A stretch of 64,000 nt of DNA from Limnohabitans radicicola (GTDB lineage: Bacteria > Pseudomonadota > Gammaproteobacteria > Burkholderiales > Burkholderiaceae_C): assembly GCF_014837235.1 (NCBI RefSeq), contig NZ_JACYFT010000001.1, positions 310,001 through 374,000 of the forward strand. Direction: 5' to 3'. Positions 1 to 8,943 of this stretch are shown here, piece after piece (positions within the stretch are counted from its first letter, which is position 1; every line of letters begins with the position of its first letter). The notes under the pieces are model-generated. The model was not told the origin of the DNA, searched no databases, and saw nothing but the letters and a program-made list of their open reading frames with translations. The translations under genes were made by a program, and so were the position numbers.

Positions 1-3000
1 GTGAGCCACTGCACCACGTCGTCGGCCTGGCTTGTGTAGCCTGCGTTGTCGCAACGCTTTTTCAGTCGCTCGGCCTTGGGCGCGTCCAGCACAAAACCAT
101 CGGCGGCCAGCCATTCGAGCTGGTCGTGCAAAAAGTTGCCTGCGCTCGGGCCTTTGGCAAAGCGGTGCCAGGGGACCAAGGCGCCCAGGGGGTTTGCGGC
201 TGCAGGCAGCGCCTGCGCGTCCACGGGCGGCTCGTCGTCGGCCGGGCGAGGCGGGGCCATGTGCAGCACCGTTTGCGAAGCCAGGTCACGCGTCAGGCGC
301 GAGAAGCTGGCGATCGTCCACGACTTGTCGATGCGGGCGGTGCAGCTCAGCGCGTCGCGCAGCTCGGTGGGGCGCACGGGCCGCGCCCAGACAGTGCACG
401 GCACCTCTTCGCTCGCGCTCACCAGTTGCACCGACAAGCGCTGCTCATCTGCATCTTTTTCCAGCGCTTGCAGCTTGGACAACCAGTCGGTGGCCTCCAA
501 TGCCAAACCACCGCCCAGCAAATGGCCTGCCGCGCTGTCGTGGTTGACACAGCTTTTGCCCGAGCCGCGCGTGACAGGGCTCCAGCCCACCCAGAGCGCA
601 TGCCGCGCACGCGTGAGCGCCACGTACCACAGGCGCAGGTCTTCGCGCAGGCGGTCGCGGTCGGCCAGCTTCGTGTCGTCTTTGTCAAAGTCCAGCGTCC
701 AGTGCCGCTCGCCCTCGCCGTCGTCCAATTGCAGCACCGGGGTTTTGTGCGCTTCCATCCTGCGATGGCTGTGCGCAAAGGGCAGGCACACCACCGGGTA
801 CTCCAGGCCTTTGCTGGCGTGGATGGTGATGACCTTGACCAGGTCTTCGTCGCTCTCCAGGCGCACGGTCTGCTCTTCGCTGTCGCCTGCGCCGCCCGCG
901 TTCACCTCGTCAATCTGCTGGGCCAGCCAGCGGATCAGGGCCTGTTCGCCGTCCAGCTGGCTGCTGGCGGTCTGCAGCAGCTCGGCCAGATGCAGCACAT
1001 TGGTCAGGCGGCGCTCGCCGTCGTTCTGGCCACGCCAGCGCCCGGCCAGTTGCAGCACGTGCAGCGACTGGCGCAACATGGCCAGCACGCCCTGCTGCAG
1101 CCAGACTGTGCGCAACTCGCGCATCTGCTCGGAGCGTTGGTCCAGCAGTTCATCATCGGTGGCCAACGCGTGCAACTCGGCCAGCGACAGGCCCACGGTG
1201 CGCGTACCCAGGGCCGCGCGCACGCGGCGCATGTCCTGGGGCTCGGCCACGCCGCGCAGCCACAGGCACAGGTCGCTGGCTTCGTCGCTGGCAAACACCG
1301 AGTCGCGGTCCGACAGGTACACCGAAGCCACGCCCCGCACCCGCAAGGCCTCGCGCACGGCGTTGGCCTCCTTGCCGGTGCGCACCAGCACGGCGATGTC
1401 TTTGGCTTGCAGGGGCTGGTCGCCCTTTTCAGCGTTGACAAAACGGGCCTGCGGGTCGCTCAGCCAGACCACGATCTGCTCGGCGCACAGGGCCGACAAA
1501 TGCGTTTGCGCATCGCGCTGGCTGCGCAACGTGGCGTCGTGGACCACGGTCAGGGCTTTCACCTCGCCGTCGAGGGTGGTGAAGACCTCGTTGCGCCCTT
1601 TGGCGTCCACGGGCTGGAAAGGCAGCGGGTCTTCATCGCCGCGCCGGTAGCCAAAGGCGTCCGGCGCAATCTGGAACCAGCGGTTGACCACATCGACCAC
1701 ATCTTGGGTCGAGCGGTAATTGGTGCCCAGCACATGGTGGCGACCAGCGGTGGCGCGGCGGGCGCTCAGGTAGCTGTGGATGTCGGCGCCGCGAAAGCCG
1801 TAGATCGACTGCTTGGGGTCGCCGATCAACAGCAATGCCGTCTCTGGATCATTGGCAGAGGTTCGGTAGATGCGGTCAAAAATCCGGAACTGCAGCGGCG
1901 AGGTGTCCTGGAATTCGTCGATGAGTGCCACCGGGAATTGCTCGCGCAGGCGCTGCGCCAGGCGCTCGCCTGAATCGGGGTCGGCCAGCGCCACATCCAG
2001 GCGCTGCAGCATGTCGGCAAAACCGAACAGGCCGCTGCGCTTTTTCAGCTCGGCCATGCGCTGCTGCACATGGGTGCGGGCGTGCAGGCGGGCCGCTTGT
2101 GCGGGTTCGGGCAAGGCCTGCAGGGCAGCTTGCAGATCGGCATAGGCTTGCGATTCGGGCGGCAAGTCCACAGGCGGTTCGCCGGGTTTTCGGCATTCGA
2201 GCAGGCCTTCGGGCGTGAAGCGGGTCCAGCCTGTCTTCATGTCCGCTTGCAATACCTTGGGTTCGTCGGCACTTTGCGACCACGCTTTGAGGACACCCAG
2301 CCATTCGGCGCATTTTTTGTACGTCAGCTTGCGGCCATCCCAGCTGGACTTGTGGTGCTCCAGCTGCCCCTCGATCCAGCCCAGCAGGTTGTCGGCTTTT
2401 TCAACCCATCCCTGCTTGAGCGGCGCCAGTTGGGCATCCCGCTCGGCCAGCGCAGCGCCGAAGACCTGCGCCAGCGAGCCGGGGGCGGCGTCTGCCAGCG
2501 TTACAGGCATCAGGGCACGCATGTCCTTTTCCAGTGCGGGCACATCGCGCCAGATGCGCTGCACCTGCGCGACCAGCGCTGTGGGCATGGGGTAGAGCTG
2601 CTGACGCCAATAGTCCTGCACGGCCTCCAGCCGCAGCGCGGCTTCGTCGCCCACCAGCTGCTCTTCAAACAGGCTGCCACTGTCAAAAGCATGCTCGCGC
2701 AGCATGCGCTGGCACCAGGCGTCGATGGTGTAGACCGCCGCGTCGTCCATGGCCTGTGCGGCCAGCGCCAGCCGGTACGCCGCCTGCTCGCGGGGCTCGC
2801 CTTCGGGGTATTCGCTTTGGAGTTGCTTCAGGAAAGCATCGTCGGTTTTCGCGATGCCCCGGAACACCTGGGCCGCCTCGGTCAGGCGGGCGCGGATGCG
2901 GTCCGACAGCTCACGGGTGGCCGCACGGGTGAACGTCATCACCAGCACATCCTGCGGCAGCATGGGGCGCACGGGTGCGGTGTTCGCGTCGCCATGGCCC

Positions 3001-3122
3001 AGCACCAGGCGCACATACAGCGCGGCAATCGTCCAGGTCTTGCCAGTGCCTGCGCTCGCCTCGATCAGGTGGCTGCCCCGCAGGGGAAAACTGTGGGGGT
3101 TGAGGGTGTGCGCGGTGCTCAT
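1..3122 (-). CDS. recB: RecBCD exonuclease V beta subunit RecB (3' part cut by window edge)
   Basis: Superfamily 1 helicase-nuclease subunit that, with RecC and RecD, processes double-strand breaks for homologous recombination. No line of the ORF track shows it because it has no stop in the window. The frame opens at an ATG that overlaps the recC stop as ATGA. Translation gives a Walker A motif ASAGTGKT (Lys28), a Walker B/motif II DEFQDTS near residue 400, and GDPKQSIYGFRGADIH soon after. About 1040 residues are visible against about 1180 in E. coli. The last visible part contains the FLH stretch that opens the C-terminal nuclease domain, so the metal-binding nuclease residues lie outside the window. 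recD probably follows beyond the left edge (inference). The plus-strand 615-aa and 534-aa track entries here are antisense shadows. Confidence 0.93.
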   Translation of the reverse strand, partial: MSTAHTLNPHSFPLRGSHLIEASAGTGKTWTIAALYVRLVLGHGDANTAPVRPMLPQDVLVMTFTRAATRELSDRIRARLTEAAQVFRGIAKTDDAFLKQLQSEYPEGEPREQAAYRLALAAQAMDDAAVYTIDAWCQRMLREHAFDSGSLFEEQLVGDEAALRLEAVQDYWRQQLYPMPTALVAQVQRIWRDVPALEKDMRALMPVTLADAAPGSLAQVFGAALAERDAQLAPLKQGWVEKADNLLGWIEGQLEHHKSSWDGRKLTYKKCAEWLGVLKAWSQSADEPKVLQADMKTGWTRFTPEGLLECRKPGEPPVDLPPESQAYADLQAALQALPEPAQAARLHARTHVQQRMAELKKRSGLFGFADMLQRLDVALADPDSGERLAQRLREQFPVALIDEFQDTSPLQFRIFDRIYRTSANDPETALLLIGDPKQSIYGFRGADIHSYLSARRATAGRHHVLGTNYRSTQDVVDVVNRWFQIAPDAFGYRRGDEDPLPFQPVDAKGRNEVFTTLDGEVKALTVVHDATLRSQRDAQTHLSALCAEQIVVWLSDPQARFVNAEKGDQPLQAKDIAVLVRTGKEANAVREALRVRGVASVYLSDRDSVFASDEASDLCLWLRGVAEPQDMRRVRAALGTRTVGLSLAELHALATDDELLDQRSEQMRELRTVWLQQGVLAMLRQSLHVLQLAGRWRGQNDGERRLTNVLHLAELLQTASSQLDGEQALIRWLAQQIDEVNAGGAGDSEEQTVRLESDEDLVKVITIHASKGLEYPVVCLPFAHSHRRMEAHKTPVLQLDDGEGERHWTLDFDKDDTKLADRDRLREDLRLWYVALTRARHALWVGWSPVTRGSGKSCVNHDSAAGHLLGGGLALEATDWLSKLQALEKDADEQRLSVQLVSASEEVPCTVWARPVRPTELRDALSCTARIDKSWTIASFSRLTRDLASQTVLHMAPPRPADDEPPVDAQALPAAANPLGALVPWHRFAKGPSAGNFLHDQLEWLAADGFVLDAPKAERLKKRCDNAGYTSQADDVVQWL

Positions 3123-6100
3123 GCCTCGTCCCCCTCATCGTCTGCAGGCGTATCTGGCAACGGATCGATGTGGAGTCGCTCAGCCCAGGCTTTCAGGGGT
3201 TCGTATACCTTCTGCGCAAGGCGTTCGAACTCGCCCGTGGCCAGCAAGTCCGCCAGCGTAGGGTAGGTGCGGGCCAGGGCCGGGTCCTTGTCCTTTTCTG
3301 CACTCTTGTTGTAGTCACCGCCCTCATAGGCATCGGCCAGCGCATTGGTGTTTTTTTTGTCCTTGAGCCACTGCAAGGCCACGCCGGGCGGCAGGGGCAG
3401 CGGCCAGCGCATGCCTTCGGCCCAGGTGGCCAGCAGGGCCTGCAACTGGGCACGGGCGGCGTCTGTGTCTTGCGGTTCTGCACGCACCAAGGCATTGCGA
3501 CCCACCACCACGCACTTGCAGGGTTGATCCATGGCGGCAGCGGCCAGTGACTGCAGCCAGATGTCGATGAGTTTTTCAGGCAATGCGGTGGCCTTGCCCG
3601 CTTTCGAAATGCTGACCAGCTTGTTGGCGCGCAGGCTCAAAAGCATTTGTCCACCCTCGCCTGCCAGCAGACCGCCCAGCGCATCCTGCAAGCCAACCTG
3701 CGGCTGTCCCAGATCAACCAGCACACGCTCGGCTGCATGAGGGTAATTCTCGCGCTCGCGCCATGCAGCGGCCAGCTGGGTCTGCAGGATGTGGGTGAGC
3801 TTTTGGGCTTCGAGCGTGCCCACACCCGCCAGCGGCAAGGCCCCGGCCTCACGCAGGTGCTGCACCACACGCGCTGCATGGCTGGGCAGTTCGTCTGCGC
3901 TCAAATCCGCAGGCACGTGCTGCAGTTCATGGTCGAGCAACTGGTACAAGTCCAGCCCGCCCAAGCCAAACAGTTCTTCGTCATGCAGCGCGCTGCGCTC
4001 GTCTTCCAAATGCACCTGCAGCCGCTCTCTGAAAAACGCGCCCACAGGTTTGCGCAGGAAGCGGGCCAATTGGGCGAGCGAGATGATCGGGGCCTGCTCG
4101 TTGGCGGCCATGAGCGGCGGCAACAACGCAGGCCATCGCGGCGAGGGCGCCGCTCCCACCAATGCCCCTGTAGGAGCGGCGCCCTCGCCGCGATCCCCTG
4201 CAGCGCCAATGATTGACCCACCACCGTCGCCGCGATGGTCTTGTTGCGCCGCCCGCCATTCTTTAGCATAGGTCTGCAAACCACTGCCCGCCTCAAAGTA
4301 AGCGCGGCTGAACGGTTGCAGCGGGTGCACCGTGGTCAGGCCTTTGGCCGTGTCTTTGCCCCAGAGCAGGTCGATCTCATCGCGCAGCTGCGACACCAGC
4401 ACCGAAGGCGGTTGTTCGCTGTTGTCCCGCACGCTGCGGCCACTCCAGCTCACGTAGAGCACCTGCCGTGCCGACAACAGCGCTTCGAGCATGAGCTGGC
4501 GGTCGTCGTCGCGGCGCGAACGGTCGCCCGGACGCGTCATGCCGGGCAAGCCCATCAGGTCGAAGTCGGCACGCGGGCTGCGGCGCGGGTAGTCGCCATC
4601 GTTCATGCCCAGCAGGCACACCGCCTGGAATGGGATGGCCCGCATCGGCATGAGTGTGCAGAACGTCACGCCACCCGCCCTGAAGCGCTGCTCCAGCCGC
4701 GGCGTTTTGAGGGCTTCGAGCCAGGCCGATCGCGCCACGGCCAAGGGCACGGCCTCGGCAAAACCCGCTTCGTCGCAAGCCCGCACCCAGTCATTCAAAG
4801 CCTGATCCAGCGCTGCGAGCGCATTGCGGTCGTTGTCGTCACGCGGCTTGAACAGCGCCGCGAGCGTGGCGCGGCAACGCTCGGCCCACTGCACAGGCGT
4901 GGCGCTTTGCGTGCCGATCTGCCACCAGTCGATCAGGGCCTGCAGCAGGTGCGCCAGCGACCCCGCCAGCTCGGCGTCCAGCCCGCCCACTTCAAAGTAA
5001 GGCGATACGCCCAATGAAGCACCGTCGTCCAACGGGTCAGCACCACAGGCATACCCCATGAGCATGCGCTGCACGCCAAACAGCGCCGAATTGTCGTCCC
5101 CGCACACACCCAGGCCCAGACCTGCGCGGTGCTGCGCCGACAGGCCCCAACGGATGCCCGAGCCCGCCATCCAGCGCGTGAGCGTGGGCAGGTGTTCATC
5201 CTTCAGGCCAAAGCGGGCCGCGAGCGCGGGCACTTCGAGCAGCTCCACCAGCTCGCTCATGCGGCTGCGCTGCTGCGGCAGGGCCAGCAGCCATTGCACC
5301 GCGTGGATCAGCGGGCTGACCGCCTGGGCGCCCAGATCGGCAATGTCAAACGGGATGAAACGCGCATCGCCCCGCTTGTACTGGCCAAACACGGCGCGGA
5401 TCGCCGGGGCCATGACCTCGATGTCGGGCACCATGACCACCACGTCACGCGGCGACAGGGGCCGATCACCCGGGGTCGTGTGGAACCACTGCAGCAGCTG
5501 GTCGTGCAGCACCTCGAGTTCGCGCACCGGGCTGTGGGCCACGCTGAAGGTGACCGAGCGGTCGCCTTCGCGCAGCGGCACCGCCGGGGTGCCCGAGCTG
5601 GACGGTTCCAGATCGCGGATGCGCCGCTGCAACTGCGCCAGCAAACGTGTGCCGTCTTCGCCGGGCACATCGTCAAAAAAGTCCAGACGGTTCAGCTGTG
5701 TGAGCGTCAACGCCGCACGCACATCGTCAAACGCATCGAGCTGGCGAATGAAATCGCGCCCCTGCCGCCCCCAGGCGGCCAGCAGCGTGGGCGCGTGCAA
5801 ATGCATCTGCGCCAGCGGCAAGCCTGCCAGCGCCTCGCCCCGGTAGGCGTGACGGCGGCGCTCGGCCTGCAGCCACTCGCGTCCGTCGATGATGTCGCCC
5901 CAGTGGTACTGGCACGGGTTGGGCACGGCCAGCAGCACCTGGCTGTGCGCGGCCAGCGCCGCCAGCATCTCCAGCAGCTGCCCGGGCATGTGGCTCATGC
6001 CGAACACCGACACGCGCCGCGCCACGGGGCTCGCCAGCGGCTGACCCGACTGCAGGTGCGCCAGCGCCCGCGCATGCAGCGCCGGACGGGTGGCCTGGCG

Positions 6101-6685
6101 CTGAGTCTCGTCCAAAGTGGCCAGCACGCGCCGCCACAGTTCGGCCTGCCAAAGCTGGTCTTCGCCCAGTTCATCCTGGCCAGCGGCCTTGCGCAGCACG
6201 TTGCGCCCGGCGGTCCAGTCCTGCAGCCAGTCGGGGCGGTAGATCTGGTACTGGTCAAACAGGTCGGCCAGTCGGCTGGCCAGTTGCAGCAGGCGGTCGG
6301 GCTCGTCGCCTCTCAAGAAACCTGCCACGGGTTGGAACACCGGGTCTTGCAGACAGCCAGGCAACAAAGCCATCAGCCGCCAGGTCATGGGCAGTTTGTC
6401 CAGTGGCGAATCGGACGGCACGTTGTGCTTGCCCAGCACCTGCCGGTAGGTACGCCACAAAAATCGCGAAGGCAGCTCCACCCGCGTGGCCGCGCACACG
6501 CCGCCTTGGCGGGCAAGTTCGATCTTGATCCACTCGGCCATGCCGTTGCTCTGCACCAGCACGACTTCGCTCTCCAGCGGCAGCAAAGGGTGCGTGCGCA
6601 ACCAGCCCGTCAGGGTGTCGGCCAGCACCTCGGCGCGGTGGCTGTGCAGGGCAATGAAGCCGGGCGAAATGGTGGATGCGGGCAT
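3119..6685 (-). CDS. recC: RecBCD exonuclease V gamma subunit RecC
   Basis: RecC is the Chi-recognising scaffold subunit of RecBCD. The N-terminus has the typical SNGMAEWIKIELA segment (inactivated helicase fold) and the C-terminal part carries the ARFLRKPVGAFF segment seen before the inactive nuclease-like domain. At 1188 residues it is somewhat longer than E. coli RecC (about 1120). Part of the excess is a low-complexity Gly/Ala/Pro loop around residues 820-855, encoded by two REP-like palindromes (separate entry), placed just before the conserved ISLAQLARFLRKP segment. The stop overlaps the recB start by 4 bases, which implies translational coupling. No strong ribosome binding site is visible before the ATG. 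Confidence 0.93.
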   Translation of the reverse strand: MPASTISPGFIALHSHRAEVLADTLTGWLRTHPLLPLESEVVLVQSNGMAEWIKIELARQGGVCAATRVELPSRFLWRTYRQVLGKHNVPSDSPLDKLPMTWRLMALLPGCLQDPVFQPVAGFLRGDEPDRLLQLASRLADLFDQYQIYRPDWLQDWTAGRNVLRKAAGQDELGEDQLWQAELWRRVLATLDETQRQATRPALHARALAHLQSGQPLASPVARRVSVFGMSHMPGQLLEMLAALAAHSQVLLAVPNPCQYHWGDIIDGREWLQAERRRHAYRGEALAGLPLAQMHLHAPTLLAAWGRQGRDFIRQLDAFDDVRAALTLTQLNRLDFFDDVPGEDGTRLLAQLQRRIRDLEPSSSGTPAVPLREGDRSVTFSVAHSPVRELEVLHDQLLQWFHTTPGDRPLSPRDVVVMVPDIEVMAPAIRAVFGQYKRGDARFIPFDIADLGAQAVSPLIHAVQWLLALPQQRSRMSELVELLEVPALAARFGLKDEHLPTLTRWMAGSGIRWGLSAQHRAGLGLGVCGDDNSALFGVQRMLMGYACGADPLDDGASLGVSPYFEVGGLDAELAGSLAHLLQALIDWWQIGTQSATPVQWAERCRATLAALFKPRDDNDRNALAALDQALNDWVRACDEAGFAEAVPLAVARSAWLEALKTPRLEQRFRAGGVTFCTLMPMRAIPFQAVCLLGMNDGDYPRRSPRADFDLMGLPGMTRPGDRSRRDDDRQLMLEALLSARQVLYVSWSGRSVRDNSEQPPSVLVSQLRDEIDLLWGKDTAKGLTTVHPLQPFSRAYFEAGSGLQTYAKEWRAAQQDHRGDGGGSIIGAAGDRGEGAAPTGALVGAAPSPRWPALLPPLMAANEQAPIISLAQLARFLRKPVGAFFRERLQVHLEDERSALHDEELFGLGGLDLYQLLDHELQHVPADLSADELPSHAARVVQHLREAGALPLAGVGTLEAQKLTHILQTQLAAAWRERENYPHAAERVLVDLGQPQVGLQDALGGLLAGEGGQMLLSLRANKLVSISKAGKATALPEKLIDIWLQSLAAAAMDQPCKCVVVGRNALVRAEPQDTDAARAQLQALLATWAEGMRWPLPLPPGVALQWLKDKKNTNALADAYEGGDYNKSAEKDKDPALARTYPTLADLLATGEFERLAQKVYEPLKAWAERLHIDPLPDTPADDEGDEA
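4135..4194. repeat. Pair of inverted REP-like palindromes inside recC
   Basis: Two 25-base units lie head to head. The right one (4170-4194) starts GTAGGAGCGGCG and ends CGCCGCGAT. The left one (4135-4159) is its reverse complement with one mismatch. Ten bases separate them. Each unit is itself palindromic (GCGGCG...CGCCGC), and the GTAG head is typical of REP sequences mobilised by RAYT (REP-associated tyrosine) transposases. The reading frame of recC stays open through both. Confidence 0.75.
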
Positions 6686-6749
6686 GCAGAAGGGGTGAAC
6701 CGAGGGCGGCAGAAAGCATCAAGAATAGCCGCAATCCGCCCCGCTACAG

Positions 6750-6823
6750 GCGCCAGAGGCGAGCGTGTATTTGCCCGTTTTTTAAGCACCGCCCGCCGAG
6801 CGAGCAAACACGGGCCCTGGCGC
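6750..6823. repeat. Imperfect inverted repeat upstream of recC
   Basis: Outer arms GCGCCAG (6750-6756) and CTGGCGC (6817-6823) enclose inner arms CGTGTATTTG (6764-6773) and CAAACACG (6805-6812), which pair with one bulge. It lies in the 275-base gap between recC and the repeat protein gene. It could be a folded recC leader or a small mobile remnant; no function can be assigned. Confidence 0.35.
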
Positions 6824-6837
6824 AGTTGTTCATGGAC

Positions 6838-6846
6838 TTATCCACA
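6838..6846 (+). promoter_or_regulatory. Single perfect DnaA-box-like site
   Basis: TTATCCACA matches the DnaA box consensus exactly. It is isolated in the intergenic gap, with no second box or origin-like AT-rich region, so it is not an origin. It may be chance or a DnaA-titrating or regulatory site. Confidence 0.3.
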
Positions 6847-6960
6847 CCTTTGGGCACGGGGTTTGGGGATACCTGCGGGGACAAGGCACCATGCGTTTGA
6901 AATCAGTTGACCGGAAACCGGACACAATCGGACCCAAGCCCCCCACCCGATGGAGTCCCC

Positions 6961-7359
6961 ATGAAACACCTGCAACACCTCGCCACCGCCTTGTTGATCG
7001 CACTGTTGATGGTGCCTGCCTTGGCGCAGCGCATGTACGACGGCAGTGGCTACCAGATCGGCCGCGTGGATGGCGAGCGTTATTACAGCGCCTCGGGCCA
7101 GCAGATCGGGCGGGTCGACGGTGAGCGCGTGTATGACGGCTCGGGGCGGCAACTGGGGCGCATCGACGGCGACAGGGTGTACAGCGCTTCGGGCAGCCAG
7201 ATCGGTCGCATTGACGGTGACCGCCTGTACAGCGCTTCGGGCTCGCAGATGGGCCGCATCGATGGCGAGCGGCTGTACGACGGCTCGGGCCGCCAGATTG
7301 GCCGCGCCGACGGTCTGCGCCGGATGCAGATGATCGTGTTCTTTTATTTCTTCATGTGA
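6961..7359 (+). CDS. Small exported protein of six 16-residue repeats (5-fold beta-flower type)
   Basis: A signal peptide of about 23 residues (charged start, hydrophobic core, ending ALAQ) is followed by six tandem 16-residue repeats of the form YDGSGxQIGRIDGER. The protein ends in a very hydrophobic tail (MIVFFYFFM). The ORF track begins at a TTG at 6907, but the ATG at 6961, with GGAG just upstream, gives the signal peptide. I associate the pattern with proteins annotated as 5-fold beta-flower proteins, from memory and not verified; the biochemical role is unknown. It is transcribed away from recC and is probably monocistronic. Confidence 0.75.
   Translation: MKHLQHLATALLIALLMVPALAQRMYDGSGYQIGRVDGERYYSASGQQIGRVDGERVYDGSGRQLGRIDGDRVYSASGSQIGRIDGDRLYSASGSQMGRIDGERLYDGSGRQIGRADGLRRMQMIVFFYFFM
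7033..7320 (+). repeat. Six tandem 48-bp coding repeats
   Basis: Six back-to-back 48-base units encode the 16-residue repeats of the exported protein. The units alternate between YDGSG and YSASG types and differ mostly by synonymous or conservative changes, which suggests internal duplication followed by divergence under protein-level selection. Confidence 0.85.
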
Positions 7360-7422
7360 ATGCGTGGGGGCTTTGTCATGCGCATGACTGGGCCAAGCCT
7401 GTTCCCGTTTTAGAGTGGTGGC

Positions 7423-8058
7423 ATGATGCATTTCTACGAACCCCACCTCGGCCACGGTCTCAAGCACGACCCGTTCAACTCGATCGTCGGTCCCCGGCCC
7501 ATCGGCTGGGTGTCCAGCCGCAGCGCGGACGGGGTGCTGAATCTGGCCCCTTACAGTTTCTTCAGCGCCTTCAACTATGTGCCGCCGCTGATCGGGTTTT
7601 CGAGCATCGGGCGCAAGGACTCTCTCAACAACATCGAGGCCACGGGCGAGTTTGTCTGGAACCTCGTCACACGCGACCTGGCCGAGGTGATGAACCAGAC
7701 CTGCGAGGCGGTACCGCCCGAGGTGGACGAATTTGCATTGGCGGGCCTCACACCCGAGCCTTCGCGCATCGTCAGCGTGCCACGGGTCGCGCAAAGCAAG
7801 GTCAGTTTCGAGTGCCGCTGCACGCAGATCCTGCAAATGGAAGACCTGCAAGGCCAGAAGCTCCAGACCTGGATGGTTTTTGGCCAGGTGGTGGGCGTGC
7901 ACATCGACCAGCGGCTGGTGCCCGGCGGCGTGTATGACACCGCCCGTGCGGGCCACATCCTGCGCGGCGGCGGCCCGGCGGACTACTTCAGCATCGGGCC
8001 CGAGCAGCTCTTCAAAATGTACCGCCCCGAGAGCGGTGCGCGCGATTTGCCCAAGTGA
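7423..8058 (+). CDS. Flavin reductase-like FMN-binding domain protein
   Basis: A 211-residue protein of the flavin reductase-like (split-barrel FMN-binding) family. The segment PFNSIVGPRPIGWVSS near residues 17-32, followed by NLAPYSFFSAFNYVPP, is the typical FMN-binding N-terminal pattern of the DIM6/NTAB group. Members reduce or bind FMN, often for a partner oxygenase; no partner is encoded nearby, so the substrate is unknown. Two in-frame ATG codons are adjacent (7423 and 7426), and the choice changes only one residue. It converges on the hydratase gene with a 30-base gap. Confidence 0.85.
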   Translation: MMHFYEPHLGHGLKHDPFNSIVGPRPIGWVSSRSADGVLNLAPYSFFSAFNYVPPLIGFSSIGRKDSLNNIEATGEFVWNLVTRDLAEVMNQTCEAVPPEVDEFALAGLTPEPSRIVSVPRVAQSKVSFECRCTQILQMEDLQGQKLQTWMVFGQVVGVHIDQRLVPGGVYDTARAGHILRGGGPADYFSIGPEQLFKMYRPESGARDLPK

Positions 8059-8088
8059 ATGGCAGGCCCTGTGGCCAGCCACCACGGC

Positions 8089-8886
8089 TCACTTCATCGT
8101 CACCGACAAACCGGGCAATGGCCCGGAAAACCTGACCGACCACTGCTCACCCGCTGCAATCGCAAACGCATCGGTCCAGGTGCCTGTGGTGACCACATCA
8201 CCCGGCTGCAGATCGGCTGCGCCAGGGCATTGGCGCAACTCCTTCAAAAAGTGGTGCAGCGCCAGCAAGGGGCTGTCGAGCACATTCATGCCTTGCCCTT
8301 GGGCCACGGCCTGGCCGTTTTTGTGCAGCGTGGCCAGCGCCTGGGCCAGCAGGGTGTTGAGTGCCGTGGCATCGGCCGCCAGATCACGCACGGGCACGCG
8401 TGGCCCGACCAGCAAACGTGCGTGCAGTGCACTGTCGGTCACGGTTTCGCTGGCCGTGAATTGCCAGTCCGGGCAATGCGACTGCACCACCTCAAAACCG
8501 GGCGCCAACCATTCGATGGCGTCGAACAACTGATCCACCGAGGCGTTGGCTGCGGGCGTAGCTCGCAGGCCAAACACGATCTCCGGCTCGATGCGCGGCT
8601 GGCAAGTCGCCGTGAGGTCGATGTGCCCCTCGCCCTCACAAAATGCCAGACCGCCTGCCCACACGGTGCCCCAGATGGGCGCAAAGACCTTGTACAGCGG
8701 CCAGAGGGTGCGGTTGGTGAAACCGATTTTGTAACCCCGGGGCGCTTCGCCACGCTGCAGCCTCAACTGGCGCACGGCGAGCGCTTGCTGGTAGGCCGAA
8801 GCCAGATCGGCAGGCACGTCAGCGCGCTCGGCAGGGCCCCAGGGCAGGCCCTGGTCATGGTGCTGGAGGAGTTGTTCAGGGCTCAT
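8089..8886 (-). CDS. 2-keto-4-pentenoate hydratase / FAH-family hydratase
   Basis: A 265-residue member of the fumarylacetoacetate hydrolase superfamily, closest in pattern to the MhpD/HpcG hydratases, which add water to 2-hydroxy-dienoates in aromatic meta-cleavage pathways. The acidic metal-site segment RIEPEIVFGL lies in the middle, and the C-terminus has the usual GDVVTTGTWTD stretch. The ORF track extends to 9660, but that upstream part is antisense to the next gene; the ATG at 8886 (MSPEQLL) gives the family length. No other meta-cleavage genes are in the window, so the substrate is not known. Confidence 0.82.
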   Translation of the reverse strand: MSPEQLLQHHDQGLPWGPAERADVPADLASAYQQALAVRQLRLQRGEAPRGYKIGFTNRTLWPLYKVFAPIWGTVWAGGLAFCEGEGHIDLTATCQPRIEPEIVFGLRATPAANASVDQLFDAIEWLAPGFEVVQSHCPDWQFTASETVTDSALHARLLVGPRVPVRDLAADATALNTLLAQALATLHKNGQAVAQGQGMNVLDSPLLALHHFLKELRQCPGAADLQPGDVVTTGTWTDAFAIAAGEQWSVRFSGPLPGLSVTMK

Positions 8887-8943
8887 GCGGCCACTATAGC
8901 CCGCGTGACCCACCTCGGCCAGCACAAACGCTACAGTGGAGCC

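Noticed and set aside
126-1973. 615-residue plus-strand ORF and its 534-residue neighbour
   Set aside because: Antisense to recB, which shows clear helicase motifs; the ORFs have unnatural composition.
5129-6910. 593-residue plus-strand ORF
   Set aside because: Antisense shadow of recC with no recognisable domain.
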